DNA of 55,912 bases from Bordetella parapertussis (GTDB lineage Bacteria > Pseudomonadota > Gammaproteobacteria > Burkholderiales > Burkholderiaceae_C), in assembly GCA_945861305.1 (NCBI GenBank), contig CAMATW010000015.1:1-55912 (forward strand), written 5' to 3'. Shown in pieces: positions 35,944 through 46,528 of this stretch. Position 1 is the first letter of the stretch; every line of letters begins with the position of its first letter. The translations under genes and the position numbers were made by a program. The notes under the pieces are model-generated. The model was not told the DNA's origin, searched no databases, and saw nothing but the letters and a program-made list of their open reading frames with translations.

Positions 35944-36900
35944 TTACTGCAATGCCTGTACGCCAGCGACCAGCCAACCGATTTGTCCATTTTTAGGCTT
36001 GGTCATATTCCAGACCTCTCGGAAGGGGCTGGGACCTGCGGCCGCATCCTCACGAATCAAACCAGAGAACTCGATGCTGGCCATATACCCTTCACCCAAA
36101 TCTTCAATGCCCAGCAACTGCGCTTCTAGCATGACCACTTCAGTGGTGTTGGGGCCAGAGACTATTTGGCCCCGCTCTGCCAACTGGGACTGAATTTCAA
36201 TCAGCATGTCATCGGTCATCATGACACGCAAGGCAGGAATATCGGCCTTATCCCAAGCGGCTTGTAAATTGATGAAATTTTGTTTGGCCGATTGAACAAA
36301 ACCTTGCACATCGAAGCCTTCTGGAATGCTCCAGTTTTGACCACTGCCCATCAGTGAAGAACCAATTCGGGCGGTCGCACGATTGGGGACTGTTTGTGAA
36401 GGGTAAGGGGTGCTTGAGTTTTCCCAAGGGCGTGCCGAGGCATCGTTGCCCACCTTGGCGGGGTTGTACTGCGGCGCATGATCAGGATTGCCGGCAGAAC
36501 CCGCACCACCATAGGCATAGGGAGAAGCGGTCTGAGTGCTGACACGGCGGCGCATGAACCAACCCACCAGCAGCATCAAACCCAAAGCCAACAAACCAAA
36601 CATCATGAACTGACCAAACTCTTCGCCAAAGCCCATGGAATGAGCTAACCATGCCAAGCCCAAACCGGCAGCCAGACCACCGAGCATCGCACCCCACGGG
36701 CGACGTGGTTGCTGCACAGCAGGTGAAGGCGTCGCAGCAGGCGCAGTGGCCGCATTTTGACCGGCTGGGCGGGCAGCTTCACGTTGGGTGACAGAGCCCG
36801 ACTGCTTGCCGAAAGAGCGCCCTCCGCCCAAGCGCTTGGCATCAGCCTGAATACTGACTGTCAACATCACAGCGCTCAACACCAAAGACATGATTTTCAT
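35944..36900 (-). CDS. Tim44-like domain protein
   Basis: A 318-residue protein: a signal peptide (MKIMSLVLSAVMLTVSIQADA), a low-complexity Ala/Pro/Gln stretch, two hydrophobic segments (WGAMLGGLAAGLGLAWLAHS and MMFGLLALGLMLLVGWFM), then a Tim44-like domain in the last ~130 residues (FVQSAKQNFINLQAAWDKAD...). The start at 36900 has GGAAAG just upstream; the ATG at 36942 has none. Role unknown; it is conserved beside ubiE in related genomes. Confidence 0.85.
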   Translation of the reverse strand: MKIMSLVLSAVMLTVSIQADAKRLGGGRSFGKQSGSVTQREAARPAGQNAATAPAATPSPAVQQPRRPWGAMLGGLAAGLGLAWLAHSMGFGEEFGQFMMFGLLALGLMLLVGWFMRRRVSTQTASPYAYGGAGSAGNPDHAPQYNPAKVGNDASARPWENSSTPYPSQTVPNRATARIGSSLMGSGQNWSIPEGFDVQGFVQSAKQNFINLQAAWDKADIPALRVMMTDDMLIEIQSQLAERGQIVSGPNTTEVVMLEAQLLGIEDLGEGYMASIEFSGLIREDAAAGPSPFREVWNMTKPKNGQIGWLVAGVQALQ

Positions 36901-36935
36901 AAACTTCTTTCCATTAAACAACGATGCAAATTGCA

Positions 36936-37667
36936 TCAACAACGTATTCCAACATGCAATGCCACCACCCCGAAGGAGAGGTTGTGAATGTCCACATGTG
37001 CAAAACCACTTTGTTGCATGAGAACTTTCAACGCCGCTTGATCGGGATGCATCCGAATGGATTCAGCCAGGTAACGGTAGCTTGCGTCATTGCCAGCCAC
37101 CATTTTGCCTAGTCGCGGCAATACTTCAAAGGAATACCAGTCATAGACCTTAGATAAAGGTTGGGCAACTTTGGAAAATTCCAACACCAAGAGCTTGCCG
37201 CCGGGCTTGAGCACGCGAGCCATTTCTGCCAAAGCGCGGTCTTTGTGGGTCATATTGCGCAAACCAAAGGATACACAAACCACATTGAAGCTGGCATCAG
37301 GAAATGGCAAGGCCTCGGCATCACAGACGGTGGTGGGCAGCATCAAGCCTTCGTCTAAGAGTCGATCGCGGCCTTGGCGCAACATCGCCAAATTGATGTC
37401 GGTATGCACCACAGTGCCTTTGGGGCCCGCTTGTTTGGCGAACGCTTGCGCCATATCCCCTGTACCGCCAGCGATATCCAACACAGCGTCACCTGCCTGC
37501 ACATGGGCCACGATCACCGCATAAGCCTTCCAAGCGCGGTGCATACCCATGGACATCAAATCATTCATGATGTCGTATTTACTGGCTACTGAATCAAAAA
37601 CACCCCTTACCCGACGTGCTTTGTCTTCTTCGTTGACTTTTTTAAAACCGAAGTGTGTTTGAGTCAT
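36936..37667 (-). CDS. ubiE: Ubiquinone/menaquinone C-methyltransferase UbiE
   Basis: A 243-residue SAM-dependent C-methyltransferase of ubiquinone synthesis. The start [20 protein letters not shown] is the family N-terminus, followed by [21 protein letters not shown], the SAM loop [10 protein letters not shown] and [15 protein letters not shown] longer frame to 37721 is not supported. It follows the DUF971 gene by 7 bases. Confidence 0.96.
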   Translation of the reverse strand: MTQTHFGFKKVNEEDKARRVRGVFDSVASKYDIMNDLMSMGMHRAWKAYAVIVAHVQAGDAVLDIAGGTGDMAQAFAKQAGPKGTVVHTDINLAMLRQGRDRLLDEGLMLPTTVCDAEALPFPDASFNVVCVSFGLRNMTHKDRALAEMARVLKPGGKLLVLEFSKVAQPLSKVYDWYSFEVLPRLGKMVAGNDASYRYLAESIRMHPDQAALKVLMQQSGFAHVDIHNLSFGVVALHVGIRC

Positions 37668-37674
37668 ATCAGAC

Positions 37675-38088
37675 CTAATGGCTGTGGCAAGCATTACCGC
37701 TGGCAGAACCCATGGGGTCATCGCGGCCTACGCCTGCATTTTTCAGGCGCATTTCATACTGCACCCACAACTCAGCCTCACGCTGACCCAAAGAGTGCAA
37801 ATAGTCCCAAGAAAAAATCCCGCTGTTGTGGCCGTCGCTGAACTGCGGTTGTACGCCGTAGTGGCCCACAGGCTCGAGCGCCACGATGGCCACTTCACGC
37901 TTACCGGTTTGCAGCACTTCCTGCCCAGGTCCATGGCCTTGCACTTCTGCCGAAGGGCTGTAAACACGCAGCAACTCAAAGGGGATGCGAAAACTTTGAC
38001 CATCTGAAAAAGCAATTTCCATCACTTTGGACTGGCTGTGCAACACAATGTCCGTAGGCTGTGGGGTTGTGGGTGTCAGTCCTGCCAT
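37675..38088 (-). CDS. DUF971 family protein
   Basis: A 137-residue protein with the DUF971 fold, also found as the N-terminal domain of gamma-butyrobetaine hydroxylase: [38 protein letters not shown] and [28 protein letters not shown]. It binds a metal in related proteins. The C-terminus ends in CHSH. The link to Fe-S or ubiquinone chemistry is by neighbourhood only: it precedes ubiE directly. Confidence 0.88.
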   Translation of the reverse strand: MAGLTPTTPQPTDIVLHSQSKVMEIAFSDGQSFRIPFELLRVYSPSAEVQGHGPGQEVLQTGKREVAIVALEPVGHYGVQPQFSDGHNSGIFSWDYLHSLGQREAELWVQYEMRLKNAGVGRDDPMGSASGNACHSH

Positions 38089-38097
38089 GTCTGTTCC

Positions 38098-41000
38098 TTA
38101 AACCAAAACGCGTTCTATTCCACCACTGTTGGCTTGACGAACATAGTCTGTCATCCATTGCTCGCCCAAGATTTTTTTGGCCATTTCGACAACAATGTAA
38201 TCGGCCTCTAGCAAGCCGCTTTGAAGGTCATCTTGAAAACGGTTCAAGCCCATCAAACAACTGGGGCAACTGGTCAAGACTTTGATGTTCTCTTGGGGAG
38301 CGACCCAGTTTTTTTCGCGCATGGCTTCTTCACCCAAGCGAATTTCTTGTTCTTTGCGAAAACGAATTTGGGTGGAGACATCGGGGCGGGAATAAGCCAA
38401 ACCGCCACTTTCACCACAACAGCGTTTGCTCTCAAGCACTTGCTCGCCCAGCAAGGCTTTCACTGTTTTCATCGGCGCTTGTTGTTTCATGGGGCTGTGA
38501 CAAGGGTCGTGGTAAAGGTAACTGCCACCGGCGGGCAAAGACAGTTGCTTTTCAAGCAAGTATTCGTGGATATCCAAAATACGTGAGCCAGGAAAAATTT
38601 TGTCGAACTCGTAGCCCTGCAATTGGTCAAAACAGGTGCCGCAACTCACCACCACGGTTTTGATATCAAGGTAGTTCAAAGTGTTGGCCACGCGGTGAAA
38701 CAAAACACGGTTGTCCGTGATGATTTTGTCTGCCTTGTCTTGCTGCCCCGAGCCCCGTTGTGGGTAACCACAGCACAAATAGCCAGGGGGCAACACAGTT
38801 TGTACACCGACATGCCAGAGCATGGCTTGGGTCGCCAAACCTACTTGGCTGAACAAACGCTCAGAGCCGCAACCTGGAAAATAAAACACCGCCTCCGCGT
38901 CTGCACTGGTGGTCTGAGGGTTGCGGATGATGGGCAAATAGTCGCGGTCTTCGATGTCAAGCAATGCGCGTGCAGTTTTATTGGGCAAGCCCGATGGCAT
39001 TTTCTTGTTCACAAAATGCACTACCTGCGCCTTCAACGGCGGCACACCGAAACTGGCTGGCGGTTGCTGGGTTTGTTTCTTGGCCAGCACATGAAAGGCT
39101 TGGTTGGCCCAGCGCTGGGCTTGCATGGCAACTCGGGTAAGTTGATGGCCAAGGTTGATTGCCTGCGGATTGACCGTGGTCACCAACCACGATTGGAAAG
39201 ACGAAGCAGGACGAAAGCTTTGCTGACCCATTTTGCGCAACAAGTTGCGCATGGCCATGGTCACGTCCCCAAAATCAATTTTGACGGGGCATGGACTGGC
39301 GCATTTGTGGCAAACCGTGCAGTGGTCAGCCACATCTTCAAATTCTTGCCAATGCTTGATGGACACGCCACGGCGTGTTTGCTCCTCGTACAGAAACGCT
39401 TCGATCAGCAAAGAGGTAGCCAGTATTTTGTCGCGCGGGCTGTAGAGTAAATTGGCACCTGGCACATGGGTAGCGCAAACCGGCTTGCATTTGCCACAGC
39501 GTAAACAGTCTTTGATGGAGTCAGAGATAGCGCCAATGTCTGACTGTTGCATGATCAAAGACTCGTGGCCCATCAAGCCAAAACTGGGGGTATAGGCTTG
39601 ACTCAGGTCTGAGCTGCGTTGCGCATTGGCGGGCAACGCTTTCCTGAGCAACTTGCCTTGGTTGAAGTGGCCTTTCGGGTCTATGCGCGATTTGTAGTCG
39701 GCAAAAGGCTGCAACTCTGCGTCGGTCAGGTATGCCATTTTGGTAATGCCAATTCCGTGCTCGCCAGAAATCACGCCGTCAAGGGACCGCGCCAAGGCCA
39801 TGATGCGGTCCACCGCTTCATGCGCGGTTTGCAGCATGGCGTAATCATCGCTGTTGACTGGAAGGTTGGTGTGAACATTGCCGTCACCCGCGTGCATGTG
39901 CAAAGCGGCCCAAACACGGCCTTTCAAAACCCGTTGATGGGTCGTGTCAAGCGCTTGACGCAAAGGGGCAAAAGCCACGCCATTGAACAAACTGTGCAAA
40001 GGTTGGCGTAACTCGGTTTTCCAACTTGCGCGCAAACTGTGACTTTGTAAATCAGGGAAGAACTGGTCTATGCCGATAAGCCATGAAGACCAGCGGGTTT
40101 TGACCTCGTTGAGCAACTCTAATGCCTGCGTCACACGCTCTTGCAATAACTCTGGCGATGGTGCTTCGCTGTCTTCAGAAACCTCGCCCAAAGGCAAAGC
40201 GCCATGGCTGAGCAAGTGTGTAAGCGCATCGCACAGCGCAATCTTGTTACGCAAAGACAACTCGATGTTGATGCGCTCTATGCCGTCGGTGTACTCGGCC
40301 ATGCGAGGCAATGGGATGACCACGTCTTCGTTGATCTTGAAAGCATTGGTGTGACGGCTGATGGCGGCGGTGCGTTTACGGTCCAGCCAAAACTTTTTTC
40401 GCGCCTCGGCGCTGACCGCCACAAAGCCCTCGCCCGTTCTGGCGTTAGCCAAACGAATGACCTCGGAGGTGGCACGGGCCACCGCATCGGCATCGTCGCC
40501 GGCGATATCGCCAAACAGCACCATATTGGGCAAGCCGCCACGCTTGGACTTGGTGGTGTAGCCCACAGCCTTCAAATAGCGACGGTCTAAATGCTCCAAA
40601 CCTGCCAACACTGTGCCACTGGTTTTGCCCAACTCGAACATATAGTCTTTGATATCCACGATGCTGGGCACCGCTTCTCGTGCATGGCCAAAAAACTCCA
40701 AACACACGGTACGTGTATGCGCGGGCATACGATGCAAAATCCACCGCGCACTGGTGATCAAACCGTCACATCCCTCTTTTTGGATGCCTGGCAAACCACT
40801 CAAAAATTTATCAGTGACATCTTTGCCCAAGCCCGCTTTGCGAAAGCTCGACCCAGGAATATCTAAACGCTCAGTGCGAACAGGGGTGGTGCCGTCGGCT
40901 TGGAAATAGCGCAGCTCAAAACTCGCCAAGGCTGCGTCGTGAATCTTGCCTAGGTTGTGGTTCAAGCGAACCACCTCCAACCATTGGGCGTCTGGCGTGA

Positions 41001-41964
41001 CCATGCGCCAGCTGGCCAAGTTGTCCAGCGCAGTGCCCCACAGCACGGCTTTTTTACCACCTGCATTCATGGCGATATTGCCGCCAATGCAAGAGGCTTC
41101 GGCCGATGTGGGGTCTACCGCAAACACAAAACCAGCTTGCTCTGCGGCATCAGCGACACGCTGGGTCACCACGCCTGCTTCAGTGGCAATGGTGGCAAAG
41201 GCGTGGTTCAAACCCGGCAATTGCAGCATTTCCACCTTGCCAAGGTGTTGCAGCTTTTCGGTGTTGATGACCACGCTTTTCCAACTGAGGGGAATGGCGC
41301 CACCGGTGTAGCCGGTGCCGCCGCCACGCGGCACGATGGTCAAACCCAAATCGATACAGGCTTTCACCAGCTTGGCCATTTCTGCTTCGGTGTCGGGCGC
41401 CAGCACCACAAACGGGTATTCCACTCGCCAATCGGTGGCGTCCGTCACGTGCGACACACGGCTCATGGCATCAAAGCGAATATTGTTGTCGAGGGTGCAC
41501 TTGCGCAAAGCTTTTTTGGCTTTGCCGCGCAAACGATCCATTTCATCAAAACTCTGGGCAAACGCACTGACTGTGTGCCTTGCGGCGTCAATCAGTTGCA
41601 GCACCATGGCATCACGCTCGCGTTCGTGCATGGCATCGCGGCGCTTGTCTATCTCACCTAAACGGTGTTGTAAAGCTTGCACCAGTTGTTGCCGACGTTT
41701 GGGGTTGTCCAATAAATCGTCTTGCAAATAAGGGTTGCGTTGCACCACCCAGATGTCACCCAAGACCTCAAACAACATACGCGCAGAGCGTCCTGTTTTT
41801 CGCTCTTGTCGCAAAGTTTCTAAGGTCTGCCATGCACTGGAACCGAGCAGGCGAATGACGATTTCGCGATCGGAAAACGAGGTGTAGTTGTAGGGGATTT
41901 CCCTGAATCGATGGATGTCTTGGTCAGCCTCCAGCAAAGGGGGCAAGGGCGTAGGTGCGTTCAT
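38098..41964 (-). CDS. DUF3683/FAD-linked oxidase/Fe-S fusion oxidoreductase
   Basis: A 1288-residue fusion. The first ~130 residues form a DUF3683-type domain; an FAD-binding PCMH domain follows ([11 protein letters not shown] near 205-215), then an FAD-linked oxidase C-terminal domain to ~770. Two 4Fe-4S motifs ([11 protein letters not shown] near 818; [14 protein letters not shown] near 881) and CCG-type cysteine domains (PGCGSE near 1030, CGTCFD near 1109, CCGESGG near 1185) complete it. It thus unites GlcD- and GlcF-like parts and probably oxidises a 2-hydroxyacid such as D-lactate or glycolate. Confidence 0.9.
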   Translation of the reverse strand: MNAPTPLPPLLEADQDIHRFREIPYNYTSFSDREIVIRLLGSSAWQTLETLRQERKTGRSARMLFEVLGDIWVVQRNPYLQDDLLDNPKRRQQLVQALQHRLGEIDKRRDAMHERERDAMVLQLIDAARHTVSAFAQSFDEMDRLRGKAKKALRKCTLDNNIRFDAMSRVSHVTDATDWRVEYPFVVLAPDTEAEMAKLVKACIDLGLTIVPRGGGTGYTGGAIPLSWKSVVINTEKLQHLGKVEMLQLPGLNHAFATIATEAGVVTQRVADAAEQAGFVFAVDPTSAEASCIGGNIAMNAGGKKAVLWGTALDNLASWRMVTPDAQWLEVVRLNHNLGKIHDAALASFELRYFQADGTTPVRTERLDIPGSSFRKAGLGKDVTDKFLSGLPGIQKEGCDGLITSARWILHRMPAHTRTVCLEFFGHAREAVPSIVDIKDYMFELGKTSGTVLAGLEHLDRRYLKAVGYTTKSKRGGLPNMVLFGDIAGDDADAVARATSEVIRLANARTGEGFVAVSAEARKKFWLDRKRTAAISRHTNAFKINEDVVIPLPRMAEYTDGIERINIELSLRNKIALCDALTHLLSHGALPLGEVSEDSEAPSPELLQERVTQALELLNEVKTRWSSWLIGIDQFFPDLQSHSLRASWKTELRQPLHSLFNGVAFAPLRQALDTTHQRVLKGRVWAALHMHAGDGNVHTNLPVNSDDYAMLQTAHEAVDRIMALARSLDGVISGEHGIGITKMAYLTDAELQPFADYKSRIDPKGHFNQGKLLRKALPANAQRSSDLSQAYTPSFGLMGHESLIMQQSDIGAISDSIKDCLRCGKCKPVCATHVPGANLLYSPRDKILATSLLIEAFLYEEQTRRGVSIKHWQEFEDVADHCTVCHKCASPCPVKIDFGDVTMAMRNLLRKMGQQSFRPASSFQSWLVTTVNPQAINLGHQLTRVAMQAQRWANQAFHVLAKKQTQQPPASFGVPPLKAQVVHFVNKKMPSGLPNKTARALLDIEDRDYLPIIRNPQTTSADAEAVFYFPGCGSERLFSQVGLATQAMLWHVGVQTVLPPGYLCCGYPQRGSGQQDKADKIITDNRVLFHRVANTLNYLDIKTVVVSCGTCFDQLQGYEFDKIFPGSRILDIHEYLLEKQLSLPAGGSYLYHDPCHSPMKQQAPMKTVKALLGEQVLESKRCCGESGGLAYSRPDVSTQIRFRKEQEIRLGEEAMREKNWVAPQENIKVLTSCPSCLMGLNRFQDDLQSGLLEADYIVVEMAKKILGEQWMTDYVRQANSGGIERVLV

Positions 41965-41994
41965 AGGGGAGATGAATAGTAACCCAGGCAGATT

Positions 41995-42273
41995 TCAGCG
42001 GCGCCATGCCCTGAAAAATACCCATTGCAAAGAAGCGCATACCACCACAAGCAAGGTGTAGGTCAGCATCTTGCCGTCTTGACCGCCCAGCACCAGTCCT
42101 CCAATCAAAACAGCCATGCCCGCCAGACTGTTCAAGACAAACTGCTGCCAAGGCTTCACCAGCGAGGGTTTATGGCGCCATAAAAGGCGAGTAAGAATGG
42201 CCATCCACGCCGCCATAAAGACCGCTGGAGCTAAAAAATTGACTAAGTGCACAATAAGCGACAAGCTATCCAT
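41995..42273 (-). CDS. Small integral membrane protein
   Basis: A 92-residue protein with three hydrophobic segments (about residues 6-28, 45-62, 68-86) linked by short basic loops (RLLWRHKPSLVKPW) and ending FFRAWRR. I do not recognise a named family. It diverges from hemA with only 23 bases between the starts, and it follows the large FAD oxidoreductase's upstream side, so it may be its leading gene. Confidence 0.65.
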   Translation of the reverse strand: MDSLSLIVHLVNFLAPAVFMAAWMAILTRLLWRHKPSLVKPWQQFVLNSLAGMAVLIGGLVLGGQDGKMLTYTLLVVVCASLQWVFFRAWRR

Positions 42274-42283
42274 CCCGAAATTT

Positions 42284-42289
42284 TATAAT
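42284..42289 (+). promoter_or_regulatory. Perfect -10 box immediately before hemA
   Basis: TATAAT ends 7 bases before the hemA ATG (42297). Transcription would then start at about 42296-42297, giving a leaderless or nearly leaderless message. No good -35 is seen at the expected spacing. Confidence 0.45.
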
Positions 42290-42296
42290 CCCCACT

Positions 42297-43556
42297 ATGT
42301 CAGTATGGGCGCTAGGACTCAATCACACCACCGCTCCGCTCGATTTGCGGGGACGGTTTGCATTTGCCATTGAGCAAATAGGGCCTGTGCTCGACGGTTT
42401 GCGTCAAAGTTTTGGCTCGCAAACAGAAGCCACCATTCTCTCTACTTGCAACCGCACCGAAATTTATTGCGCCTCGCAAGAAATCGCCATGCCCCAGACC
42501 CTGCAGTGGCTGGCTAAGTCCGGTGGCGTGAGCCCCAACAGCTTGCACGACCATATTTACACCATGATTGACAACGAAGCCGCCCGCCACGCGTTTCGCG
42601 TGGCCAGCGGTTTGGACTCCATGGTTCTGGGCGAGCCGCAAATCTTGGGGCAAATGAAAGACGCTGTGCGTGTCGCTCGCGAGGTGGGCGCCTTGGGTTC
42701 AACTTTGCACCAAATGTTTCAACGCTCTTTTGCTGTGGCCAAGCAGGTTCGAAGCTCTACCGAAATTGGAGCGCACAGCATCAGCATGTCGGCGGCTTCT
42801 GTACGACTGGCGGCGCAATTGTTTGAAGACCTGACAAAAATCAATATATTGTTTGTGGGTGCAGGCGAAATGATCGAGTTATGCGCCACGCATTTCGCCG
42901 CCAAAAATCCCAAGTCCATGATGGTTGCCAATCGCACCCAAGAGCGCGGGGAGCGATTGGCTGTCCAACTCAAAGCTGATGTCATGCGCTTGGCAGATTT
43001 GCCCGACCGCTTGCACGAATTCGACGCTGTCATCAGCTGCACCGCCAGCACCTTGCCCCTCATCGGTTTGGGTGCGGTTGAGCGGGCTCTGAAAAAACGC
43101 CGTAACCGTCCGATGTTCATGGTCGACTTGGCGGTACCGCGCGATATAGAACCTGAAGTGAAGTCCTTGCGCGATGTCTACCTCTATACCGTTGACGATT
43201 TGTCGCAAGTGGTGCAAACCGGTCAAGCCAGTCGCCAAGCTGCCGTGGCCGAAGCCGAGGTCATCATCGATGCAGGTGTGCAAAGCTTTGTCAACTGGTT
43301 GGACCAACGCAGCGATGTGCCGCTGATTCAGCAGCTCAACCAGCAAGCCGAACTTTGGCGTGCCGCTGAATTGCAAAAAGCGCACAAACTGCTGGCCAAG
43401 GGCGAATCCGTCGAAGCTGTGCTGGACAGCATGTCCAAAAACCTCGCCCACAAAATGCTTCACGGCGCCATGTCAGAGCTGCATTCGGACGACGCACAAG
43501 CGCGTCAACAAGCGCGTAGCGCCATCGAACACTTCTTTTTGCGCAGCTCGCGTTAG
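42297..43556 (+). CDS. hemA: Glutamyl-tRNA reductase
   Basis: A 419-residue NADPH-dependent enzyme that reduces glutamyl-tRNA to glutamate-1-semialdehyde, the first committed step of haem synthesis. The catalytic cysteine is C51 in [25 protein letters not shown] and the NADPH loop VGAGEMIEL follow. The C-terminal dimerisation helix is intact. It leads hemA-prfA-prmC. There is no Shine-Dalgarno sequence, and the consensus -10 lies 7 bases upstream. Confidence 0.97.
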   Translation: MSVWALGLNHTTAPLDLRGRFAFAIEQIGPVLDGLRQSFGSQTEATILSTCNRTEIYCASQEIAMPQTLQWLAKSGGVSPNSLHDHIYTMIDNEAARHAFRVASGLDSMVLGEPQILGQMKDAVRVAREVGALGSTLHQMFQRSFAVAKQVRSSTEIGAHSISMSAASVRLAAQLFEDLTKINILFVGAGEMIELCATHFAAKNPKSMMVANRTQERGERLAVQLKADVMRLADLPDRLHEFDAVISCTASTLPLIGLGAVERALKKRRNRPMFMVDLAVPRDIEPEVKSLRDVYLYTVDDLSQVVQTGQASRQAAVAEAEVIIDAGVQSFVNWLDQRSDVPLIQQLNQQAELWRAAELQKAHKLLAKGESVEAVLDSMSKNLAHKMLHGAMSELHSDDAQARQQARSAIEHFFLRSSR

Positions 43557-43570
43557 CTGCCGCCGCCCCC

Positions 43571-44659
43571 ATGAAACCCTTTATGCGCGCTCAGCTAGAG
43601 CGCTCGGTACAACGTTTGTCCGAGCTGGATTTTTTGCTGTCCCGCGAAGACATCATGAAAGACATGACACAGTTCATGGCCTTGTCGCGCGAACACGCCG
43701 AGGTGATGGCCTTGGTCACGCCTTACCAAAAATGGCAGCACCTCGTGCAAGATTTGGCAGCTGCTCAGACCATGCTGCAAGAAGCTGACCCAGAACTGCA
43801 AGCCATGGCACAAGAAGAAATTGCCAGCGCAGAGCCTGCCATTTTGGCAATTGAATCTCAGCTGCAACGCATGTTGCTGCCCAAAGACCCCGACGACGCC
43901 CGTAACTCTTTTTTGGAAATCCGCGCTGGCACGGGTGGCGATGAATCGGCCTTGTTTGCGGGGGATTTGCTGCGCATGTACACCCGTTATTGCGCCAACC
44001 AAAGTTGGCGTGTGGAAATCATCAGCGAATCCGTCAGTGAATTGGGTGGCTACAAAGAGGTGGTGATCCGCATCGAGGGGGTCGGGGTTTATGGTGCTTT
44101 GAAGTTCGAGTCCGGCGGCCATCGTGTTCAGCGTGTGCCAGCCACTGAAACCCAAGGACGCATACACACCAGCGCTTGCACCGTGGCGGTTTTGGCTGAA
44201 CCCGATGAAGCCGAGGCGATCAAAATCAACCCCTCGGATTTGCGCATCGACACTTTCCGCGCCAGTGGCGCCGGGGGCCAGCACATCAACAAAACCGACT
44301 CAGCAGTTCGCATCACCCATTTGCCCACCGGTATCGTGGCTGAATGCCAAGATGGCCGCAGCCAACACAGCAACAAGGCGCAAGCGCTGCGGGTGCTGAC
44401 CGCACGTATCCAAGAAAAAGACCGGTCTGAACGTGCCGCCAAAGACGCTGCCGAGCGCAAAAGCCTCATCGGCAGTGGCGACCGATCTGACCGCATCCGC
44501 ACCTACAACTTTCCTCAAGGGCGCTTCACCGACCACCGAATCAACCTCACGCTGTACAAACTCTTGAGCGTCATGGAGGGCGACTTGGGCGATGTGGTCG
44601 AAGCCTTGCAAGCCTATGAAGCAGCCGAGCAACTGGCGGCGCTTGAAGGTACGGCGTGA
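43571..44659 (+). CDS. prfA: Peptide chain release factor 1
   Basis: A 362-residue release factor for UAA and UAG stops. The GGQ motif that triggers peptide release is at about residues 235-237 ([18 protein letters not shown]), and [13 protein letters not shown] is present. It lies 14 bases after hemA and overlaps prmC, the enzyme that methylates this GGQ glutamine. Confidence 0.97.
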   Translation: MKPFMRAQLERSVQRLSELDFLLSREDIMKDMTQFMALSREHAEVMALVTPYQKWQHLVQDLAAAQTMLQEADPELQAMAQEEIASAEPAILAIESQLQRMLLPKDPDDARNSFLEIRAGTGGDESALFAGDLLRMYTRYCANQSWRVEIISESVSELGGYKEVVIRIEGVGVYGALKFESGGHRVQRVPATETQGRIHTSACTVAVLAEPDEAEAIKINPSDLRIDTFRASGAGGQHINKTDSAVRITHLPTGIVAECQDGRSQHSNKAQALRVLTARIQEKDRSERAAKDAAERKSLIGSGDRSDRIRTYNFPQGRFTDHRINLTLYKLLSVMEGDLGDVVEALQAYEAAEQLAALEGTA

Positions 44660-45477
44660 ACATTGCTCAAGCGCTGACACAGGCTCATGGCTTGGGGTTG
44701 GACCGCTTGGAGGCACAGACCTTGTTGCTGCATGCCTTGGGCCGCGATCGTCATGACCGCGCATGGCTGCTGCTGCACGACACCGATGCAGTACACCCAA
44801 ACGTTTTGTCAATGTTCAATCACTTCATACAACGTCGCCTAAGACATGAGCCGCTTGCTTATCTGACTGGCTCGCAAGACTTTCATGGCCTCACGCTGCT
44901 TGTTGACCCTCGGGTGTTGTTGCCCCGCAGCGACACAGAAACCTTGGTGGACTGGGCCTTGTCGCTGAACCTTGAACAGGCGCAAGTGCTGGACCTTGGC
45001 ACCGGCAGCGGCGCCATCGCTTTGGCCTTGCAACACGCTCATCCCCACTGGCATGTGACCGCGGTGGACGCCAGTGCTGACGCCTTGGTTGTGGCGAGTG
45101 GCAACGCCCAGGCCTTGTCGCTGGCGGTGAATTTTGTCCATAGCAACTGGTTTGCGCAGTTGCAGGATAAGTTTGACCTGATCGTCTCCAACCCGCCCTA
45201 CATTGCCGAGGCCGACCCGCATTTGCCTGCCCTGCACTCAGAGCCTCGCCAAGCCTTGGTCAGCGGTGTGGATGGCTTGGACGACATTCGCCACATCATT
45301 GAGCAAGCACCCAACCACCTCAATGCAGGTGCTTGGCTGCTGCTGGAGCACGGTTATGACCAAGCCCCAGCGGTGCGTGATTTACTGGTGCAGCGGGGCT
45401 TTGCGCAGGTGCAAAACCGTGTTGACCTTGCGGGCATAAAGCGCTGCAGCGGGGGCCAATGGCCAGAAGTGAAATAA
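44656..45477 (+). CDS. prmC: Release factor glutamine methyltransferase PrmC
   Basis: A 273-residue SAM-dependent N5-glutamine methyltransferase acting on RF1/RF2. The SAM loop is [14 protein letters not shown] and the glutamine-binding motif is [10 protein letters not shown]. The GTG start overlaps the prfA stop (GTGA), so the enzyme and its substrate are translationally coupled. Confidence 0.96.
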   Translation: MNIAQALTQAHGLGLDRLEAQTLLLHALGRDRHDRAWLLLHDTDAVHPNVLSMFNHFIQRRLRHEPLAYLTGSQDFHGLTLLVDPRVLLPRSDTETLVDWALSLNLEQAQVLDLGTGSGAIALALQHAHPHWHVTAVDASADALVVASGNAQALSLAVNFVHSNWFAQLQDKFDLIVSNPPYIAEADPHLPALHSEPRQALVSGVDGLDDIRHIIEQAPNHLNAGAWLLLEHGYDQAPAVRDLLVQRGFAQVQNRVDLAGIKRCSGGQWPEVK

Positions 45478-45523
45478 TAAGCATTCTGAACGGGCAAATG
45501 CCCAGTGTTTATGGGAGTTTTCT

Positions 45524-45841
45524 ATGAGTGATGTGCAGCAACGTATCGACCAATTGGTCAAAAGCAACGAGGTCGTGTTGTTCATGAAGGGCAATGCCAG
45601 CTTTCCCATGTGCGGCTTTTCCGGCCGTGCGGTGCAGTTGCTCAAAGCCAGCGGCGTGGACACCAAAACCATGACCACCGTCAATGTGCTGGACGATGCC
45701 GATATCCGCCAAGGCATCAAAGAGTACAGCAACTGGCCCACCATTCCCCAGCTGTATGTCAAGGGAGAGTTTGTTGGCGGTTCGGACATCATGACCGAGA
45801 TGTACGAGAGCGGCGAACTTTCAAATTTATTAGGCGCTTAA
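45524..45841 (+). CDS. grxD: Monothiol glutaredoxin (Grx4 family)
   Basis: A 105-residue monothiol glutaredoxin involved in Fe-S cluster carriage. The active site is C30-GFS in [12 protein letters not shown], followed by [23 protein letters not shown]. It lies 46 bases after prmC, the usual hemA-prfA-prmC-grxD order of the group. Confidence 0.96.
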   Translation: MSDVQQRIDQLVKSNEVVLFMKGNASFPMCGFSGRAVQLLKASGVDTKTMTTVNVLDDADIRQGIKEYSNWPTIPQLYVKGEFVGGSDIMTEMYESGELSNLLGA

Positions 45842-45859
45842 ACACCTCCTAAGGAAGTC

Positions 45860-46495
45860 TCAAGGTTGCCAGCGCCGCTGTGCAGCTAGCACTGATTGCG
45901 GGTAGGCCAGCTGGCCTCGGCTGCCGTTGTAACGGCCCAAGGCCATGAGAATATCTCCCCGCTCTAGCGCCAAGTAATGGCGCAAGATAACGCAGCCGAA
46001 GCGCATATTGGCTTGCCACTGAAACAGAACAGAAGCATCTGCTGCGCCTAGCTGCCGCGTCCAAAAAGGCATGACCTGCATCACGCCCCGCGCCCCTGCG
46101 CTGCTGATGGCAAATTTTCTAAAGCTGCTTTCCACTTCGATCAAACCCATCACCAAGGTGGGATCTAGCGCGGCGCGGCGGCTCTCATACCAAACAGTTT
46201 GTAAAAACGCCTGCTGCAATTCTGGCGATGCCAGTTCAGGCAAACGTGGCTGGCCTTTTTTGTCTTTGAGTTTGCGTTTAAGCTGGGCTTGGGTATGCGT
46301 GTACCACTTCTCATAAGCCACTTGGTCTTGCGCATTGGGCAAGTAAGGCGTGGGGGGTGGCAGGTCGGCCACCGCAGAAGACATGGCAATGCGAACCGAG
46401 TCGGCTAAGTGCTCTTCGCGTTGCGGGCCGGCGGATGTGAAGCTGGACACCAGACAAATCAGTGTTGCTAATAGCCATTTTGAAAAATTAAGCAT
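45860..46495 (-). CDS. Lytic transglycosylase (SLT domain)
   Basis: A 211-residue periplasmic murein lyase with a signal peptide (LLATLICLVSSFTSA). The SLT core is in the last ~110 residues: GLIEVESSF with the probable catalytic E122, GARGVMQVMPFW, and a closing ALGRYNGSRG segment. It lies after proS on the same strand, 33 bases downstream of its stop. Confidence 0.88.
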   Translation of the reverse strand: MLNFSKWLLATLICLVSSFTSAGPQREEHLADSVRIAMSSAVADLPPPTPYLPNAQDQVAYEKWYTHTQAQLKRKLKDKKGQPRLPELASPELQQAFLQTVWYESRRAALDPTLVMGLIEVESSFRKFAISSAGARGVMQVMPFWTRQLGAADASVLFQWQANMRFGCVILRHYLALERGDILMALGRYNGSRGQLAYPQSVLAAQRRWQP

Positions 46496-46528
46496 TTTCC
46501 TGTGGCACCCTCAACAGATGCTGGGTTT

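Noticed and set aside
38623..39450. A 275-codon plus-strand frame opposite the FAD/Fe-S fusion gene
   Set aside because: It is antisense to conserved Fe-S motifs and is His/Gln/Arg-rich without domains.
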